Assembly (NCBI GenBank): GCA_946699065.1
Contig: CAMPDV010000300.1
Coordinates: forward strand, 62,001 to 126,000
DNA: 64,000 bases
Reading direction: 5' to 3'
Source: Loxodes magnus
Lineage: Eukaryota; Ciliophora; Karyorelictea; Loxodida; Loxodidae
Below the pieces are notes generated by a model. That model did no database searches. It saw nothing but the letters and a program-made list of their open reading frames with translations, and was not told where the DNA came from. The translations under genes and the position numbers were made by a program. Below are positions 1 through 11,056 of this stretch, piece after piece (the stretch's first letter is position 1; each line of letters opens with the position of its first letter).

Positions 1-823
1 TATATATCTTTAATAATCTCTTATCAATATTAATTTTAACTACTTGACTGTCAATCTATCCTTTATCAAATTCTTAGTCAAGTACAACGTATCTGTTTTA
101 AATTATAGTTTAGAAATTAGTTCTTCTTCAAAAGTTAGATAATATAAAGTCTCTTAGCTATTTTGAATTAACATTGTAATTTTTTATGAAAGCCTAATTT
201 TGTTCCATTTTATTGATATGTTATTTAGTAGATGGAAAATATGGATCTGGATATTTTCTCTTTAATTAATTTATAGAATCTTATTCCAAAGAATTTCTTA
301 AGTATCCTATTTTAGATTTTATAAATGAGAGCTGTTGAAAATCTAAAAAGATTATTCGCAGAATTTTATGGATAGAAATGTTAAATTGGAAGAAATTTAC
401 TACTTTAAAATTTGGTTCTATTTCAGATTTTCCATTAAAGTATATTTTTCTGATGCAACTTTATCAAAAGCTTTAAATTGATTAGTTGCTCATTTAGTTT
501 ATCATATTATTTCTACAATTTTATGTATTTAGAATCAATAAAGTCGCACTAGGAATTTAATCCAAATGTAGTAGGTCTGTTCCAGTAGCCGTATCTAAAT
601 TTAAAATAATTGTTTGAATTTTTTAATAACTGGATTAAATTTCAACCTGTGTGTAATCATTCTATAGTTAAGGTATTTTTTTTATCTGAAAGCATCTTTA
701 AATTCTTGGATATACTTATTTTTTTACAAATGTAATGAACTTAATATGCTTTAATAATCCAATTCTTTAAGTTATAGATTCTATTAAAGATTATTACATA
801 AATCCGATTTATAAGAATATTTC

Positions 824-1605
824 TTTTCTCATTCAAATATAGAAAAAAATGGAAAACTTCTTGTAAAAAACCTCTTCTCAAAAGGATTCATCTTACGAGC
901 AATAAAATATATTTTAAGCACTCCAATTGCTATAATAAGAAAATTTCAACCTCCTAAGAACAGTTCAAGAACTAGAAAGAAAAATAGAACACCTGATGTA
1001 CAATTAATAAGAATAAATGAAAAATGAAAATAAATAGACAGGAAACAACAAAATAGAAGAGCTAGAGAAAAAATTCGACTAATTCGCAGAACTAACTGAA
1101 AGCATATTGTTGCAAAATATATAGGGGAATGATCCTATGGATGTGGAGAAGCAGCCTGCAATAAAAGATATTCCCTATAGGAAAATACTGCGATGCTGAT
1201 ACTGCAAGAGACCAGGACACAAAGTTAGAAACTGCTTCTAATTCCAATAAAAACAGAAAGCAGAAAATTTAAAGCTATGAAGAACCATAAGTAAACTATA
1301 TTGAACTGCGGAAGGAAGAATTTATAGAAGAAAGATGTACGCAGGGCATGAAATTCTAGAAGATGTGATTATAGCAGGACAAAGAAGAAATGAACAAATG
1401 CTTGGAATGAAGGTTGATTGAAGCAAGACTACGAAAATAAAAAAGGGAGAACACAGCACAGATAGATATGTGCTTCAAGAAGAAGACCCAGAAGAAGACT
1501 GGAAATGGAAATTTTAACAAAACTATTAAACTTTAAAAAGTGACGAACCTTATTGATAGGTGGGATCACTATAATTAATTATTATTAATTATTTTCTCAT
1601 TCAAA
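824..1605 (+). mobile_element. CCHC mini-retroelement 1 with 14-base target-site duplication
   Basis: Unit 2 reads straight through this site (about 34467), whereas unit 1 has roughly 768 extra bases between two copies of TTTTCTCATTCAAA (824-837 and 1592-1605). A perfect 14-base duplication with an empty site in the sister unit is direct evidence of a transposition event. The element carries one plus-strand ORF (849-1556) and an AT-rich tail, with no terminal inverted repeats and no reverse transcriptase. It is probably a non-LTR element copied by an enzyme supplied elsewhere, related to the insertion at 11071-11912. Confidence 0.8.
849..1556 (+). CDS. Retroelement ORF1-like protein with coiled coil and CCHC zinc knuckle
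   Basis: ATG at 849 opens 235 codons to an in-frame TGA at 1554-1556 followed at once by TAG. With TAA/TAG = Gln and TGA = Trp the frame is unbroken. Residues about 30-95 form a Leu/Glu/Lys/Gln-rich coiled coil. A zinc knuckle follows, C-W-Y-C-KRPGH-KVRN-C (C-x2-C-x4-H-x4-C), where the W is encoded by TGA. After it comes a basic, Trp-containing tail with the motif EGRIYRRKMYAG, matched by DGRIFRRRLFQE in the protein at 11111-11806. Zinc-knuckle plus coiled-coil proteins are typical of the nucleic-acid chaperone ORF1/Gag of retroelements; binding element RNA is inferred. The intact frame suggests recent insertion. The exact terminator (this TGA or an earlier TAA) is uncertain. Confidence 0.75.
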
Positions 1606-3483
1606 GTTAAAAATCTCAAGTTATATTTATAATATTTATACTTAATCAGTTACTTTTTAATTTTGAGATTTCAGTTATTAATTAAAATTAAAAATATAGT
1701 TTAATTCAAGTTCAATATTAGTTTTTTATTATCAAACTTCTTAAAGTAGTTACCAAATGTGTTTTTGTCCGAAAATTACTATTAATAGAATGAAATTTAT
1801 TATTTTAAATATTCCTATTTTGAATATAATAATGATTCTTCAGTTTATGTTTGATCCATTTCTAATTTATCTATTGCATTTACGCTTCTTAATTTATAAA
1901 AACTCTATTGTTAGTTTAAGTTCTTTATTCAATACATTTTATTATAAAATCTGTTTAAACAGTTATCTTTTTAGAATTGACATAAGTTGCTTATACTGAT
2001 TATTCGTGAACTCTTATTTACTATTTGGATTAAAATGAAAATTAATTACTCTCAAATTTTTATTGAAAATTTTTCTAAAGTAGTTATTAATTATGTTTTA
2101 CTTTAGAAAGACATAATTAGTAAGTAACATTCTCTAATGAATATTGTTCAGTTTAATCTCATAATTTAAAATTATTAATAGGTTATTTTTTATCTGTTAT
2201 AATATTTAATTATTTTTTCAATAGCTTTTCCTAATAATATTATAAGGCAAATTTTAGTAACTATTTTTTTTGTATTTCTAATTAATTTTATTAATATATG
2301 TTTTATAATATGCTTTTGATGATTCTTAGTTATTTATCAAGGTTTATTTTTCTAGTTCGTATTTTGTTTCTGTACTATCTAATTTTTCATTTAATAAATA
2401 GTTCTTATCTATTGTCTTTATATATCCTATTTAAGTACTTTTATACCTAAAAAAATTAAATTTCATTAAACGAATTATTAATTACTTAATTTTATATTAC
2501 ATTTATTGGGTCATCATTTTATTAAAGTTGTTTATTTTAATTCTAAAGATCAGATAAATAGTGTTACTTTAAATTAACAGAAATAATATTATTGTTTTAC
2601 TTTTAACTGTTTTTATTACATTCAATTTAATCGAATTTCTGATTACTATTATTCAAAAATAAATCTTAAGTTTATGTACTTTTTGTTTATTGTAAAAGGA
2701 TATTTTTATTTAAATTTTAATTCAGATTTGAAAGCATATCTTAAGAGATCGGACTATCTTAGATAATATCTTAATTTTTCAAAGATTTTTTGGATGATCT
2801 TTTTGTATCTTTGGCGGTAGTATTTTAAGTGGTTAAACTAGTTTTCTACCTATAGGTTTATTTTTCTTTCAATAGATGCTACAATTGATGTCCACGTTGA
2901 AGATAATGTCAAAGCGATTTCAGTTGAACGCGTAAGAATTTATTTTCTAGTTTTTGACTACAGATATTTAGTAATTTTCTTAATACATCCATTATTATAT
3001 TTACTTATTTGAGTTTTAGCAACTCCAATTCTTTTATTTGGAGATTTTTATGCCCCTGCCTGTGTTTGATCTATCAGTTTGTAGCTTCTTTATAATCAAT
3101 TAAAGAAGAGTCGCTAGTTAAAACTAGGGAATTTTAAGTATTTTCCATTTTTTTAATTTAACCTGGTACTTATAATGATTAATCATTACAATGCAATTAT
3201 ACAGTTTCTTTTGTATACATGTATTAATGTTACTATCATTCATTATTTCAAGATCATTTAGCAGGAGAAATTCTTATAATCTATATGTATTATCAAATTA
3301 TTTTCAGGATTGTCTACAAAACCTTATAAAAGGGTGTTGAAATCTCCCGTCAGTATATGTTGATTCTCATCAAACTTATTTAGCAATATGTCAAGAAGTT
3401 CATAAGCTTAATCTTTGATATCTTAATTTAAAAAGTATTGCTAAAAATTTTTATATCTATCAATACTCTAACCCTTTTTTTAA

Positions 3484-3525
3484 ATTATCCTTCCCGAAAA
3501 TCTTCTGTAGTGTAAGACCCAGAGC
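3484..3525. repeat. Short repeated motif, outer copy
   Basis: A block with core AAATCTTCTGTAGTGTAA occurs here and, slightly changed, at about 4022-4062. Every inverted arm in the window has the same pair: about 27520-27550 with 28000-28040, 36115-36155 with 36680-36720, and 58585-58615 with 59055-59095. It is the most conserved part of an otherwise drifting AT-rich region downstream of the WD40 gene. Function unknown. Confidence 0.55.
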
Positions 3526-4272
3526 TAAAAAATAAAAAATAATTGTTCACAATTTCATTCTTTACTTTCTTTTCTCTCCTTTTTAATTGAGATCCTGTTC
3601 AATTAAGTAAATTCTTATAAAATTTAAAAATTTTATCACTAGTTTTTTCATTTACTCGAAAAGAAATTTCCAATTTAAAAAATTTTAATTCCAAGTAAAA
3701 AAATGCATTTTTATCAAAAACATAAAAAATAACTTTTGTTTTTTATCATTTCAAAAAAATTAAACTTATCAAATTTTTTTTCTTGAAATAAAAAAGAAAA
3801 AAAAATTTGCTAAAATTTTTCAAATCAAATATTTTTCCTTAAAACAAAAATAAGTTTTTTCATTTTTACAAAATACCATTTTAAAAAAAAAGATTTACAA
3901 ATTCTAATTATACTAAAAAGTTTTTTAAATTCCTATTTTTTTTTAAATCTTTTATATTTGGAATTTTTTTTGAAATTTTATTCTCTTTTAACTTTTTTCA
4001 TCCCGAAATAATTAAATTTATTCCGTCCCAGAAATCTTCGGTAGTGTAAAACCTGAGCAAAAAAACAAATTTTTTATTTTCATGAAATCCATACTCTAAA
4101 ATTGAAAAATAAAAACTTACCATCAGAAAAATTAATTTTCCACTCAGAAACGAAACATATTAAATTTAAATATTAAAATTTTATAATAATAATAAATAAT
4201 AATTAATTATAATTAATAAATAATAATAAGCAATAATAAATATCAATCATAAAAACTAAATAATAATAATTG

Positions 4273-4551
4273 AAAAGATGGTGGGAGCTGAGAATGACCT
4301 TCGTGACAACACTTTCTGGCTTTATGGCTAGGAACAAGTTCCTTTCCTGTCGCTGAGAAAGTCCCTGGTCAGAGTCATTTTCTGAAGGGAACACTGTCTT
4401 TGAGATTATCCGTTCTTGGTAGGGGATTGAAGCCTGGCTGCTCATAGTGATGGATCTCCCTAGCACATGTGCCTGGAGCACAACAAGATATCCCCGTTAT
4501 TCCATAAAAAGAGAGCTTCGGGTCGTGCAATCGGAAAGGAGTTTCCGGTCC
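4273..4551 (-). ncRNA. Structured RNA-like repeat, copy a (divergent)
   Basis: This is the most diverged of five copies of a 278-base, comparatively GC-rich element. In the sense orientation (minus here) it ends in a run of four T, as a Pol III terminator would. Two hairpins keep their pairing although both sides changed: TGCTTT/AAAGCA of the other copies is TGTGC/GCACA here (4468-4482 on plus), and the 5'-end hairpin GCAA/TTGC is CGGAAA/TTTCCG. A box-B-like element GCTTCAATCC lies inside. Such paired changes imply selection on RNA structure. No known RNA family was recognised; a SINE derived from a structured RNA is equally possible. Confidence 0.55.
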
Positions 4552-5086
4552 AAAAACTTTTTTAGTTGAAATTAATTAATTAAAAAATAAATAATAAAAA
4601 ACAAAATTTAAAAAATTAAAATTTAATTTAAAATAAAATACTTAATTAAAATTTTTAATTAATAATCATGGTTATAAACTAACTTTGGATGTACAGATAA
4701 TATTTTAACTACACCACAAAAAAAATTACAATTTATACTTAACTTGATATTTTTATAAAATCTAAAAATAAATCTATAAAATTTTATAGATTAAAATTAA
4801 ACTTAAACTTATTATACGTCTTCATTTCACAAAATTATATTTTAAATATTTTTAAACATTACCACTTTAAATCACATACCTCACTAATTTCTATAATCTA
4901 TATTACTCAACCTTTATTTTAAACCAATAATGTTTAACAATATACAACCTTTTAATAAATAAATAAATAAAAAACAAACACTTCATAAAATTAAAAACAT
5001 AGTTATCATTAAACATTAATTTAAATGCATTACCAATATCTTATATCTTTAATCATAAAATTAAATTAAGTCAAATAGCAAGTTAC

Positions 5087-6170
5087 TCAACTCGAAATCC
5101 TCCACTTTCTTATCGTATTGTCACCCGCTCCCGATACCAGCCATTTATTATCAACGCTCAATGCTATAGATTCTATTGATCCTGCATGCCCTTATAAAGT
5201 CTATATACACTCACCCTGATCAAAGTTCCAAATCTTGATTGTTTTATCCCATGAACAAGAAAAGATAACACTTGAATCAACACTTAACTGAATACTACGT
5301 ACAGCATCTGTATGACCTTGAAGAGTACGAATACACTAACCAGAAGAGAAGTCCCATATCTTAATAGTATTGTCATAAGAACCTGATATTATGTATCTAT
5401 TATCCTTAGACACTATCACCGATCTAACTCAGTCTGAATGCCCAGTAAGAGTTCGCACAAGCTGACCAGTCTAGAAATCCCAAATCTTTATAGTTTTATC
5501 CCAAGATCCCGATATAATATATCTAGAGTCATAGGAAATTACTACCGATATAACATATGAAGTATGTCCCGACAAAGTTCTTTGGAGAACACCATTGTGG
5601 AAATTTCAGATCTTTACAGTAGTGTCATGAGATCCTGATATAATATATCTAGAGTCTAGAGAGATTACTACCGAGAAAACTGAGCCAGTATGCCTCGTTA
5701 TAGTTCTTAGGATAGCACCAGTCTATAAGTTTCAGATCTTTATGGTTTAGTCATTAGATCCCGATACTATATAGCTAGAGTCTGAGGAGATTACTGCCGA
5801 GTTAACATTATAAGTATGTCCTGTTATAGTTCTTTGGAGAGTACCTGTCTGGAAATTCCAGATCTTTATCGACTTTTCAGGATATCCTGAACTTGATACA
5901 ATTCAATTCAGGTCATTTGATATGGCTACCGACCAAACAGGTTAAGTGTCAGTAAGGACTTAGTCTAAAAAATATTAAAGAAATACCTTTACTTTGGTCA
6001 TAACTGATCTTATTTACAAGCTTTTAGTAGCATAAGTTAGGCAGAATTTCATACTTAAAATGAAGTAGAGATATTTTCCCTAAAATGTGGCTTCTCGCTC
6101 TTAGGAGTTTTCTTAAAAAAATACTTTTAGTAAATTGCTTTTCTTTTTTCTCCATTTATTTTTTCTCCAT
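5087..6170 (-). pseudogene. WD40 repeat protein, frameshifted (unit 1, left arm)
   Basis: This is a minus-strand copy of the seven-blade WD40 gene described at 25773-26840, with the same TGA terminator (5089-5087). A 15-base duplication of the first codons gives two candidate ATGs (6170 and 6155). A run of six A (5967-5972 on plus) replaces the five found in the plus-strand copies, adding one base and shifting the frame about 65 codons from the start. All blades downstream remain recognisable in the next frame, with GH, SGS and KIW motifs conserved. An error in a homopolymer run could mimic this, but the other minus-strand copy (37445-38531) carries a different one-base insertion, so decay of the minus copies is plausible. 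Confidence 0.75.
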
Positions 6171-6299
6171 TTTAATTTTTATAACTTACTTCAATAAATA
6201 TTTAAATAAAATAACTAATAAATTTTACTGCCTTAATTTCAATACAATTAAACAAATTAATTATTTATTAAGCATACTTATAAGTATCTTCTAAAACAT

Positions 6300-7337
6300 A
6301 GATTTTTCTATTTTTGTCTTAAAACAAGACAAGATATTAAACTAATCGTGTACAAAGTTTTAAAATTTTAATTATTTTATATCCTTTTACTTTTAAATAA
6401 AAGGATAATTTATTATTTCAAAAGTTTTATAACGAAGAATTTTATCCTTATTATAATAACTTTAATATGCATTTATTAGTTATTATTTATTTGTGTTATA
6501 ATCAAAGACTCTTAATAAGAAAATCTTATTTCTTTATAGACCCTTATAAATGATAAATAAAATATTACAATTTTTTTAAATCTACTGTTATTAATTATTG
6601 CTTTTCACTTACATTTAATAAAAAAAATGATTTATTTAAGCTTTTTACTAATTAAAAGAATGAAATAAAATAATATTCTTATTAATTAGTTTGAATAAAT
6701 ATTAAAAAACATCAAATTACTTAAAACAAAGTATTTTTAGTAATTATAAGATAAAATATTTTAATTACACACTTTCTTACTACTATTTCATTAACACTTT
6801 TTATTTATAAAGGTCTCTCTTATAATAATAAACTAATATAATTACTTATAATGTTGATTCTAAGCAAAATATATAAATGTAATAAATACATTTAGATAAC
6901 TTTCTCTTTTTATAGCAAACTAATATTATATTTATTATTTATGTTATTTTTGTAATTATCATTTCAAATTAATAATACCTAAATTATTCTAGATTATTTA
7001 AAGATAAAAACTTAATTCTATTATTCTATACTTATCCAAAAAACATATTTACCACTATTAATACTCTCTTTATTAAAATTAGTTGTTTTTTGTTAAGAAA
7101 ATTTATAAGCTTTCAAGAAAGAAAGCATTCTTATAATATCTTCTATTATTATTTTCTGAATTAATAGAAAGAGTAAACTTAACATAATATGTTTCTTTGT
7201 AGTATGAGATAATATAAGTATTAGATTAGCTAATATAAGCTATTTAAAACTAATCTAACAGATTATTATTTACTCTTAATACATTTTATTAATCTACTAT
7301 TATTCTATATCTTTCTGTTCCTAATCAACAATTCTTC
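6300..7337. other. Intergenic region between divergent WD40 gene and gene A
   Basis: About 1 kb of very AT-rich DNA lies between the WD40 start and the gene A start, which point away from each other, so both upstream control regions should lie here. It is part of the inverted arm and is present in all four arms. I see no RNA gene, strong hairpin or recognisable protein. Confidence 0.5.
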
Positions 7338-7796
7338 ATGTTTTGCTTTATAGCACATCATAATTTGTAAATTCTGCAATACTGGAGTATAAGACGAAAC
7401 TCTCATCATAAGTACATGAGAATAATATATGGAAGAAAGAGAAAGATGTAAATCTTAATTGTACAACATTTACCTCAATAACATGTTAGAACTAATAGAT
7501 TTACCAAACTTTGAACTAATACATATATATGAGGTAGTTACAAATTTGATTACTGAATACGTAATCAATAAGAAAAACTGAAGTAACAAATAGATTTTAT
7601 AGTAAAATATTACATTAAAGAAATATTAGAAAAAAGGAAGAAAAGATACATTGAAAGAATTTTATCATAATAAAAAGTAATTGGCAAAGATTCTTTTGGG
7701 ATCTAATGAACATACGTTATTATATAATGAATTAACTAAACAAAGAAAATAGAAACTAAGCAAGGGAGAGCAAGAGGAATTTTAGAGAAAAGTTGA
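7338..7796 (+). CDS. Gene A: small basic hypothetical protein
   Basis: The frame from ATG 7338 to TGA 7794-7796 encodes 152 residues with TAA/TAG = Gln and earlier TGA = Trp. The unit 2 copy (39713-40171) has the same length. Several differences are silent in this frame only: CAA to CAG, TAC to TAT, TCT to TCC, and CAA to TAA (Gln to Gln). The protein starts MFCFIAHHNLQ, is rich in Lys, Arg, Gln and Ile, and has a charged helical second half. No family was recognised and no signal peptide or membrane segment is seen. The C-terminus is uncertain: the frame stays readable past the TGA for about 35 codons. The first eight codons also lie at the end of the right inverted arm near 24365, where the gene is truncated. 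Confidence 0.5.
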
Positions 7797-7997
7797 ATTT
7801 AATCTAAGATAAGTGTAAAAAAGATTAACAAATAGTGAAATGAATTAGGAACTACAAATTAAGCATAAAGAATTTTAAAAAAAAAATTATATTATGCTTA
7901 ATTAAAAGCCTAGCATAAGCTAAAATTATATCTTATTTTAACCACTTATCTTTATTTAAATTGTATTGGATTTTATTATATATTATTTTTTTAAAAC

Positions 7998-8150
7998 TGC
8001 CATAGTTGTTCGAAGGTGAACAACAAGGTCATCTTCATCAGAGATTGGGGAAGTTAAGTACCCATAATCGACTTTATGTCTTCCTCTGCTTTGGTTTGGC
8101 CTCGAGACATAAGATTCTTAGACCTTCGGCACTGGCTCAATTTAAATTTA
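7998..8150 (+). ncRNA. Structured RNA-like block, first of two
   Basis: Three hairpins follow one another: GTTGTTC/GAACAAC (8005-8024, loop GAAGGT), TGGG/CCCA around GAAGTTAAGTA (8046-8064), and TTATGTCT/AGACATAA (8074-8112). A second block at 8188-8290 repeats the central part (CTTCATCAGA, AAGTACCCATAAT, CCTCTGCTTTGGT) in the same order. The GCCATA and GGAAGTTAAG strings recall 5S rRNA, but their spacing is about ten bases longer and box C is absent, so a 5S-derived SINE or another structured RNA is only a guess. Confidence 0.35.
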
Positions 8151-8187
8151 ATTTAATTCTGGAACTAAAATGAAATAATATTGCGAG

Positions 8188-8290
8188 CTTCATCAGAAGT
8201 GGGGAATTTAAGTACCCATAATTGACACATGTCGTCCTCTGCTTTGGTGATGCAATGAGACACAATCCTGCCATGTCCTTGGACCTCTAA
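8188..8290 (+). ncRNA. Structured RNA-like block, second of two
   Basis: A degenerate copy of the block at 7998-8150, keeping TGGGGAATTTAAGTACCCA and TCCTCTGCTTTGGT. The 5' hairpin of the first block is missing. The dimer arrangement resembles tandem SINE monomers. Confidence 0.3.
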
Positions 8291-8317
8291 CAAGTAGATA
8301 AGATTACGAGTATTCTA

Positions 8318-8435
8318 AAATTATATCAGTATTGAACATTTTTATCAGTACTGAATAATTATACCAGTATTGAACAAGGTTTATCAGTATCTGATAATTT
8401 TATCAGTAACAAACATTCTTGTCAGTATGAAACAT
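8318..8435. repeat. Degenerate tandem repeat, unit about 18-22 bases
   Basis: Five or six imperfect copies of a unit close to TTATCAGTATTGAACA follow each other just after the structured blocks. Present only in the unit 1 insertion. Confidence 0.6.
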
Positions 8436-8886
8436 TTTTTTTTAAAGAGCTGCGCACCAACGAGAGTGCTACGTGCTCTATAATCAAATTTATTTATTTA
8501 TTTATCTCATTTCTACTAATCAGATACTCACATCAAATACCATTATAAAATCAATCAACTAAAATTAAGTCTCTAATTATTTTACTCGATCTATTTCAAA
8601 CTAAAATTAAGTCTCTAACAACTAAAAACGGGCTACCTTATATAATAGTTATGGATTAAACTTTTAAAAATTACTTATTTATACTAAATTTACTATCTCT
8701 CTTAATATTAAGCCTTTAGCCTTAACTCACTTAACATCTCTTTAACTAAGACTAACAATTTATTCTATTAATAAGCTATTTTACTATATAATAAGGATTT
8801 CATTTTTAATCATTCTAGGTGTTTCTGTTTAACAATAAAATTAAAGCTAGTTAAACATTATTCAAGATAAGGCTAACAAGACTAAT

Positions 8887-9378
8887 ATGATAAAAGCTAA
8901 TGAAAATTACCTTCAAAAGCTGAAAAATTGTATGAAATAGCTATTGTATAAAACAATTTTAGGAAAGATAAATAAAATAAAATAAAAGATAAAATGAGAG
9001 AAACAATAATAATAAAAAGATAAATTTAAGAAAAAAACTAAGATGCTATAACATTAAAAGAAGGCCTAAATCTATTGATAAAGTTATTTTGTGTAATTTT
9101 TCTGCTAGATATCAGCGCTAAAAGAAAAAGAAATATAATACATGCTGAATATAAACATAACTATGAAAAGAAAACTAGAAAAAAAGTTGAATAACCATAA
9201 ATTCAAGCAATACTTGTTTCTAATGAGTAGAACTTACATTCGATATATCACTGTAGAAATTCGAACAAAACTTAAAAGAAAAAGAATTAGATCTCTAATT
9301 GCAATTTATAAAGATGTTATGATAATTTCGAGTACTTGCTTTGGCTTATTTAAGCCTTTAGAGTTTTTTCAAACCTAA
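8887..9378 (+). pseudogene. Gene B, unit 1 copy with internal frame disruption
   Basis: Compared with the unit 2 copy (40866-41309) this copy has two extra bases in TTTTGTGTAATT (near 9092) and one extra A in the run near 9183, so the middle third is read in the wrong frame while both ends are in phase. Substitutions between copies are mostly silent in one frame at the ends and silent in the other frame in the middle, as expected if unit 2 keeps the original frame. It also lacks 125 bases present upstream in unit 2, between repeats of ATGAAAAT. The protein is Lys/Arg/Gln-rich, ending FGLFKPLEFFQT then TAA. Family not recognised. Confidence 0.5.
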
Positions 9379-10300
9379 ATTTTAATTTATTTTTTGCCTT
9401 TATTCAAACAAAATTAATTACATATTTTTTTATTTCTTAAGTGTTTCTCAATTAAATTTGTACATTTTCATAGCTGTTTTATTTCTTAACTTTATAATTT
9501 TTGCATTAAAAAATTCCAAAAGCTAAGAAATATAATATCTAAGAATAAATCTTAGAATATTAATTTGAATATCAACGAAGACTAATTTATATAAGCAGGC
9601 TATTATCTTTTAGTACCTATAGGTATTAGCTTATTTTCTTGAATTTCCTTAATAATTAATATTCCTCTGATTTATTATAAATTTTACTTTCTTTATTAAA
9701 ACTTTCTTCAATTGATGAACTAATTAGTCTTATTATCTTACTAATTAAGATTCTAATTAGCTTTATGCTTCTAATTTTTTCTAAATTAACAAATACTTAC
9801 TCTTTTATTATTTTAAGCCTCGTGCAATATAGATTGTCTTTCATATTATTACACTTTTTATACAGTTCCGTCTTTTATAAATTTTACTTCTCATCTAATC
9901 TCCAATGAGATATTTCTATAGGAATGTTTAGCTGTATAGGTAAATATTCAGGCTATTTTTTATAATTGGAGTCTTGGACTATCTATGTTCTGTTTACTTA
10001 AAAAGCTTAAATTACTTTATTAATTTTTAATAATTTAAAACTTCACTGTAATGAAGGGTTATTAATGAACTCTTTTCTTGACTCTATTTTAATAAATAGA
10101 CACTTATATTTTATTAATTTTTAAATTAAATTTATTAAAAAAGAAAAGTTAATCCTTAATTTATTGAAGCAAGTAAATCTTAATCAACTTAATAAAACTT
10201 ACTAAACAATTGTATTACCTGTAGAGATTAAATGTCATTATAAATTAGTTATAGAATCAGTTAAACCTTCTATTTTTGTGATATTAATCATAAACAAGTT
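9379..10300. other. AT-rich stretch with no recognised feature
   Basis: Unit 1 and unit 2 differ here by scattered substitutions and homopolymer-length changes with no codon pattern, which argues against coding. No RNA gene, hairpin or mobile element was recognised. Confidence 0.4.
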
Positions 10301-10800
10301 GTGAACAGTTAACTTGCAAGATTGAGGAAGAGATTTAGTTCTTAATAGAATAATATAAATATTAGAAGTAACAAATGAAGACTAAGATAAGAATACTTTA
10401 ATATCATTAATATGTATAATTATAACCTAATTTAAATAAAACTTAAAGGCGTAAATTTCAAGCTTAACAGAGAATTTTTAAATGGTATCATGCTGAGATA
10501 TCAATTCTTAAAAATACTAGGACTTAATTTAAAGAGATAATTTTTAAGCAAAAAGGAGATTTCAAATAAGATGTTTAAAAGGATTGAAGTTAATTGAAGA
10601 GATTAACTGAAAGTCGTAATTTAAATTCAAGGATTTTATAGAAGTTAATTCTCCATTGGCTGGAACATTAAGAACTCCAAAAAACAAAAATAACTAAAAG
10701 GGAATAGAAGTGGAAAAAGGAAGAGTTTAGGAACAAGTTATAGATATGAAATAATGATTTAAGCCTTCAAGTGAACTTGATTTATCTAATACCTTTAACA
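10301..10800 (+). CDS. Gene E: hypothetical protein (partly degraded, ends unclear)
   Basis: One frame gives a well-balanced basic protein of about 150 residues, with segments such as LRYQFLKILGLNLKRQF and YRSQFSIGWNIKNSKKQK. Against unit 2 (42247-42740) several changes are silent only in this frame, including two TAA to CAA changes (both Gln), CTA to TTA, ATT to ATC and AAA to AAG. Unit 2 has one-base indels that break the frame, so that copy looks decayed. I could not fix a start codon, and near 10750 a different frame looks more protein-like, so the 3' end is uncertain here too. No family recognised, no membrane segment seen. Confidence 0.4.
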
Positions 10801-11056
10801 TTCATTGAATTATTTAGAATAAGAACATTAGTTTGCTTGGTTATCTTTTAATAATATTTAAATTTTAATCTTTTAGCTATAAAGCATTAGAGCAAAATCA
10901 TAGTATCATCTTATTTAAAAATAAGAGGAGGATTAAAATAATAATAATAGGACTCAAGTTTAGATAAAGAGAATTAGTATAATTTTAAGAATAAGAAAAA
11001 TAATAATAGTAGAAGACTTCTTAACTGAAAGTATTTCTATTAATAAATATATTAAT

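Larger units (their letters stand above)
1..3470 (-). pseudogene. LINE-A remnant: endonuclease fragment, linker and start of reverse transcriptase
   Basis: Read on the minus strand with TAA/TAG = Gln and TGA = Trp, about 3460-3150 gives the C-terminal half of an APE-type endonuclease, including the catalytic motif GDFN (about 3337-3348), closely similar to the endonuclease at 32.3-33.6 kb. A frameshift follows shortly after the motif. About 2000-1640 gives a hydrophilic linker, and 660-1 gives a degenerate early reverse-transcriptase segment (a K/TATGTD-like motif near 570-600). The N-terminal endonuclease half is missing and the reverse transcriptase is cut at the unit edge, so this is a dead fragment of a non-LTR retrotransposon. 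It is interrupted by the insertion at 838-1605. The small plus-strand open frames over it are shadows. Family assignment is from motifs only. Confidence 0.6.
3470..7355 (-). repeat. Left arm of long inverted repeat (unit 1)
   Basis: This segment is the reverse complement, with moderate divergence, of 24356-28060. It includes a whole WD40 gene, its downstream AT-rich region and its upstream region as far as the first codons of gene A. The arms are separated by about 17 kb. The left arm carries a private insertion of the structured RNA-like repeat (4273-4551) that the other three arms in the window lack. Confidence 0.85.
7900..8510. other. Insertion present only in unit 1, with hairpins and short repeats
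   Basis: Unit 2 passes directly from the end of gene A (about 40350) to the sequence equivalent to 8510, so about 530 bases here are extra. The extra DNA holds two related hairpin-rich blocks (7998-8150 and 8188-8290) and a degenerate tandem repeat (8318-8435). A clear target-site duplication was not found. Confidence 0.6.

Noticed and set aside
1757..1999. Plus-strand 80-residue hydrophobic ORF (and 34664-34873)
   Set aside because: The minus strand of the same DNA reads as LINE linker protein; this is its antisense shadow.
4203..4481. Minus-strand 92-residue ORF over copy a of the RNA-like repeat
   Set aside because: The conserved property of that region is RNA hairpin pairing, not codon pattern, and the frame is not kept in the other copies.
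6085..6294. Plus-strand 69-residue ORF
   Set aside because: Antisense shadow of the WD40 start plus AT-rich upstream sequence.
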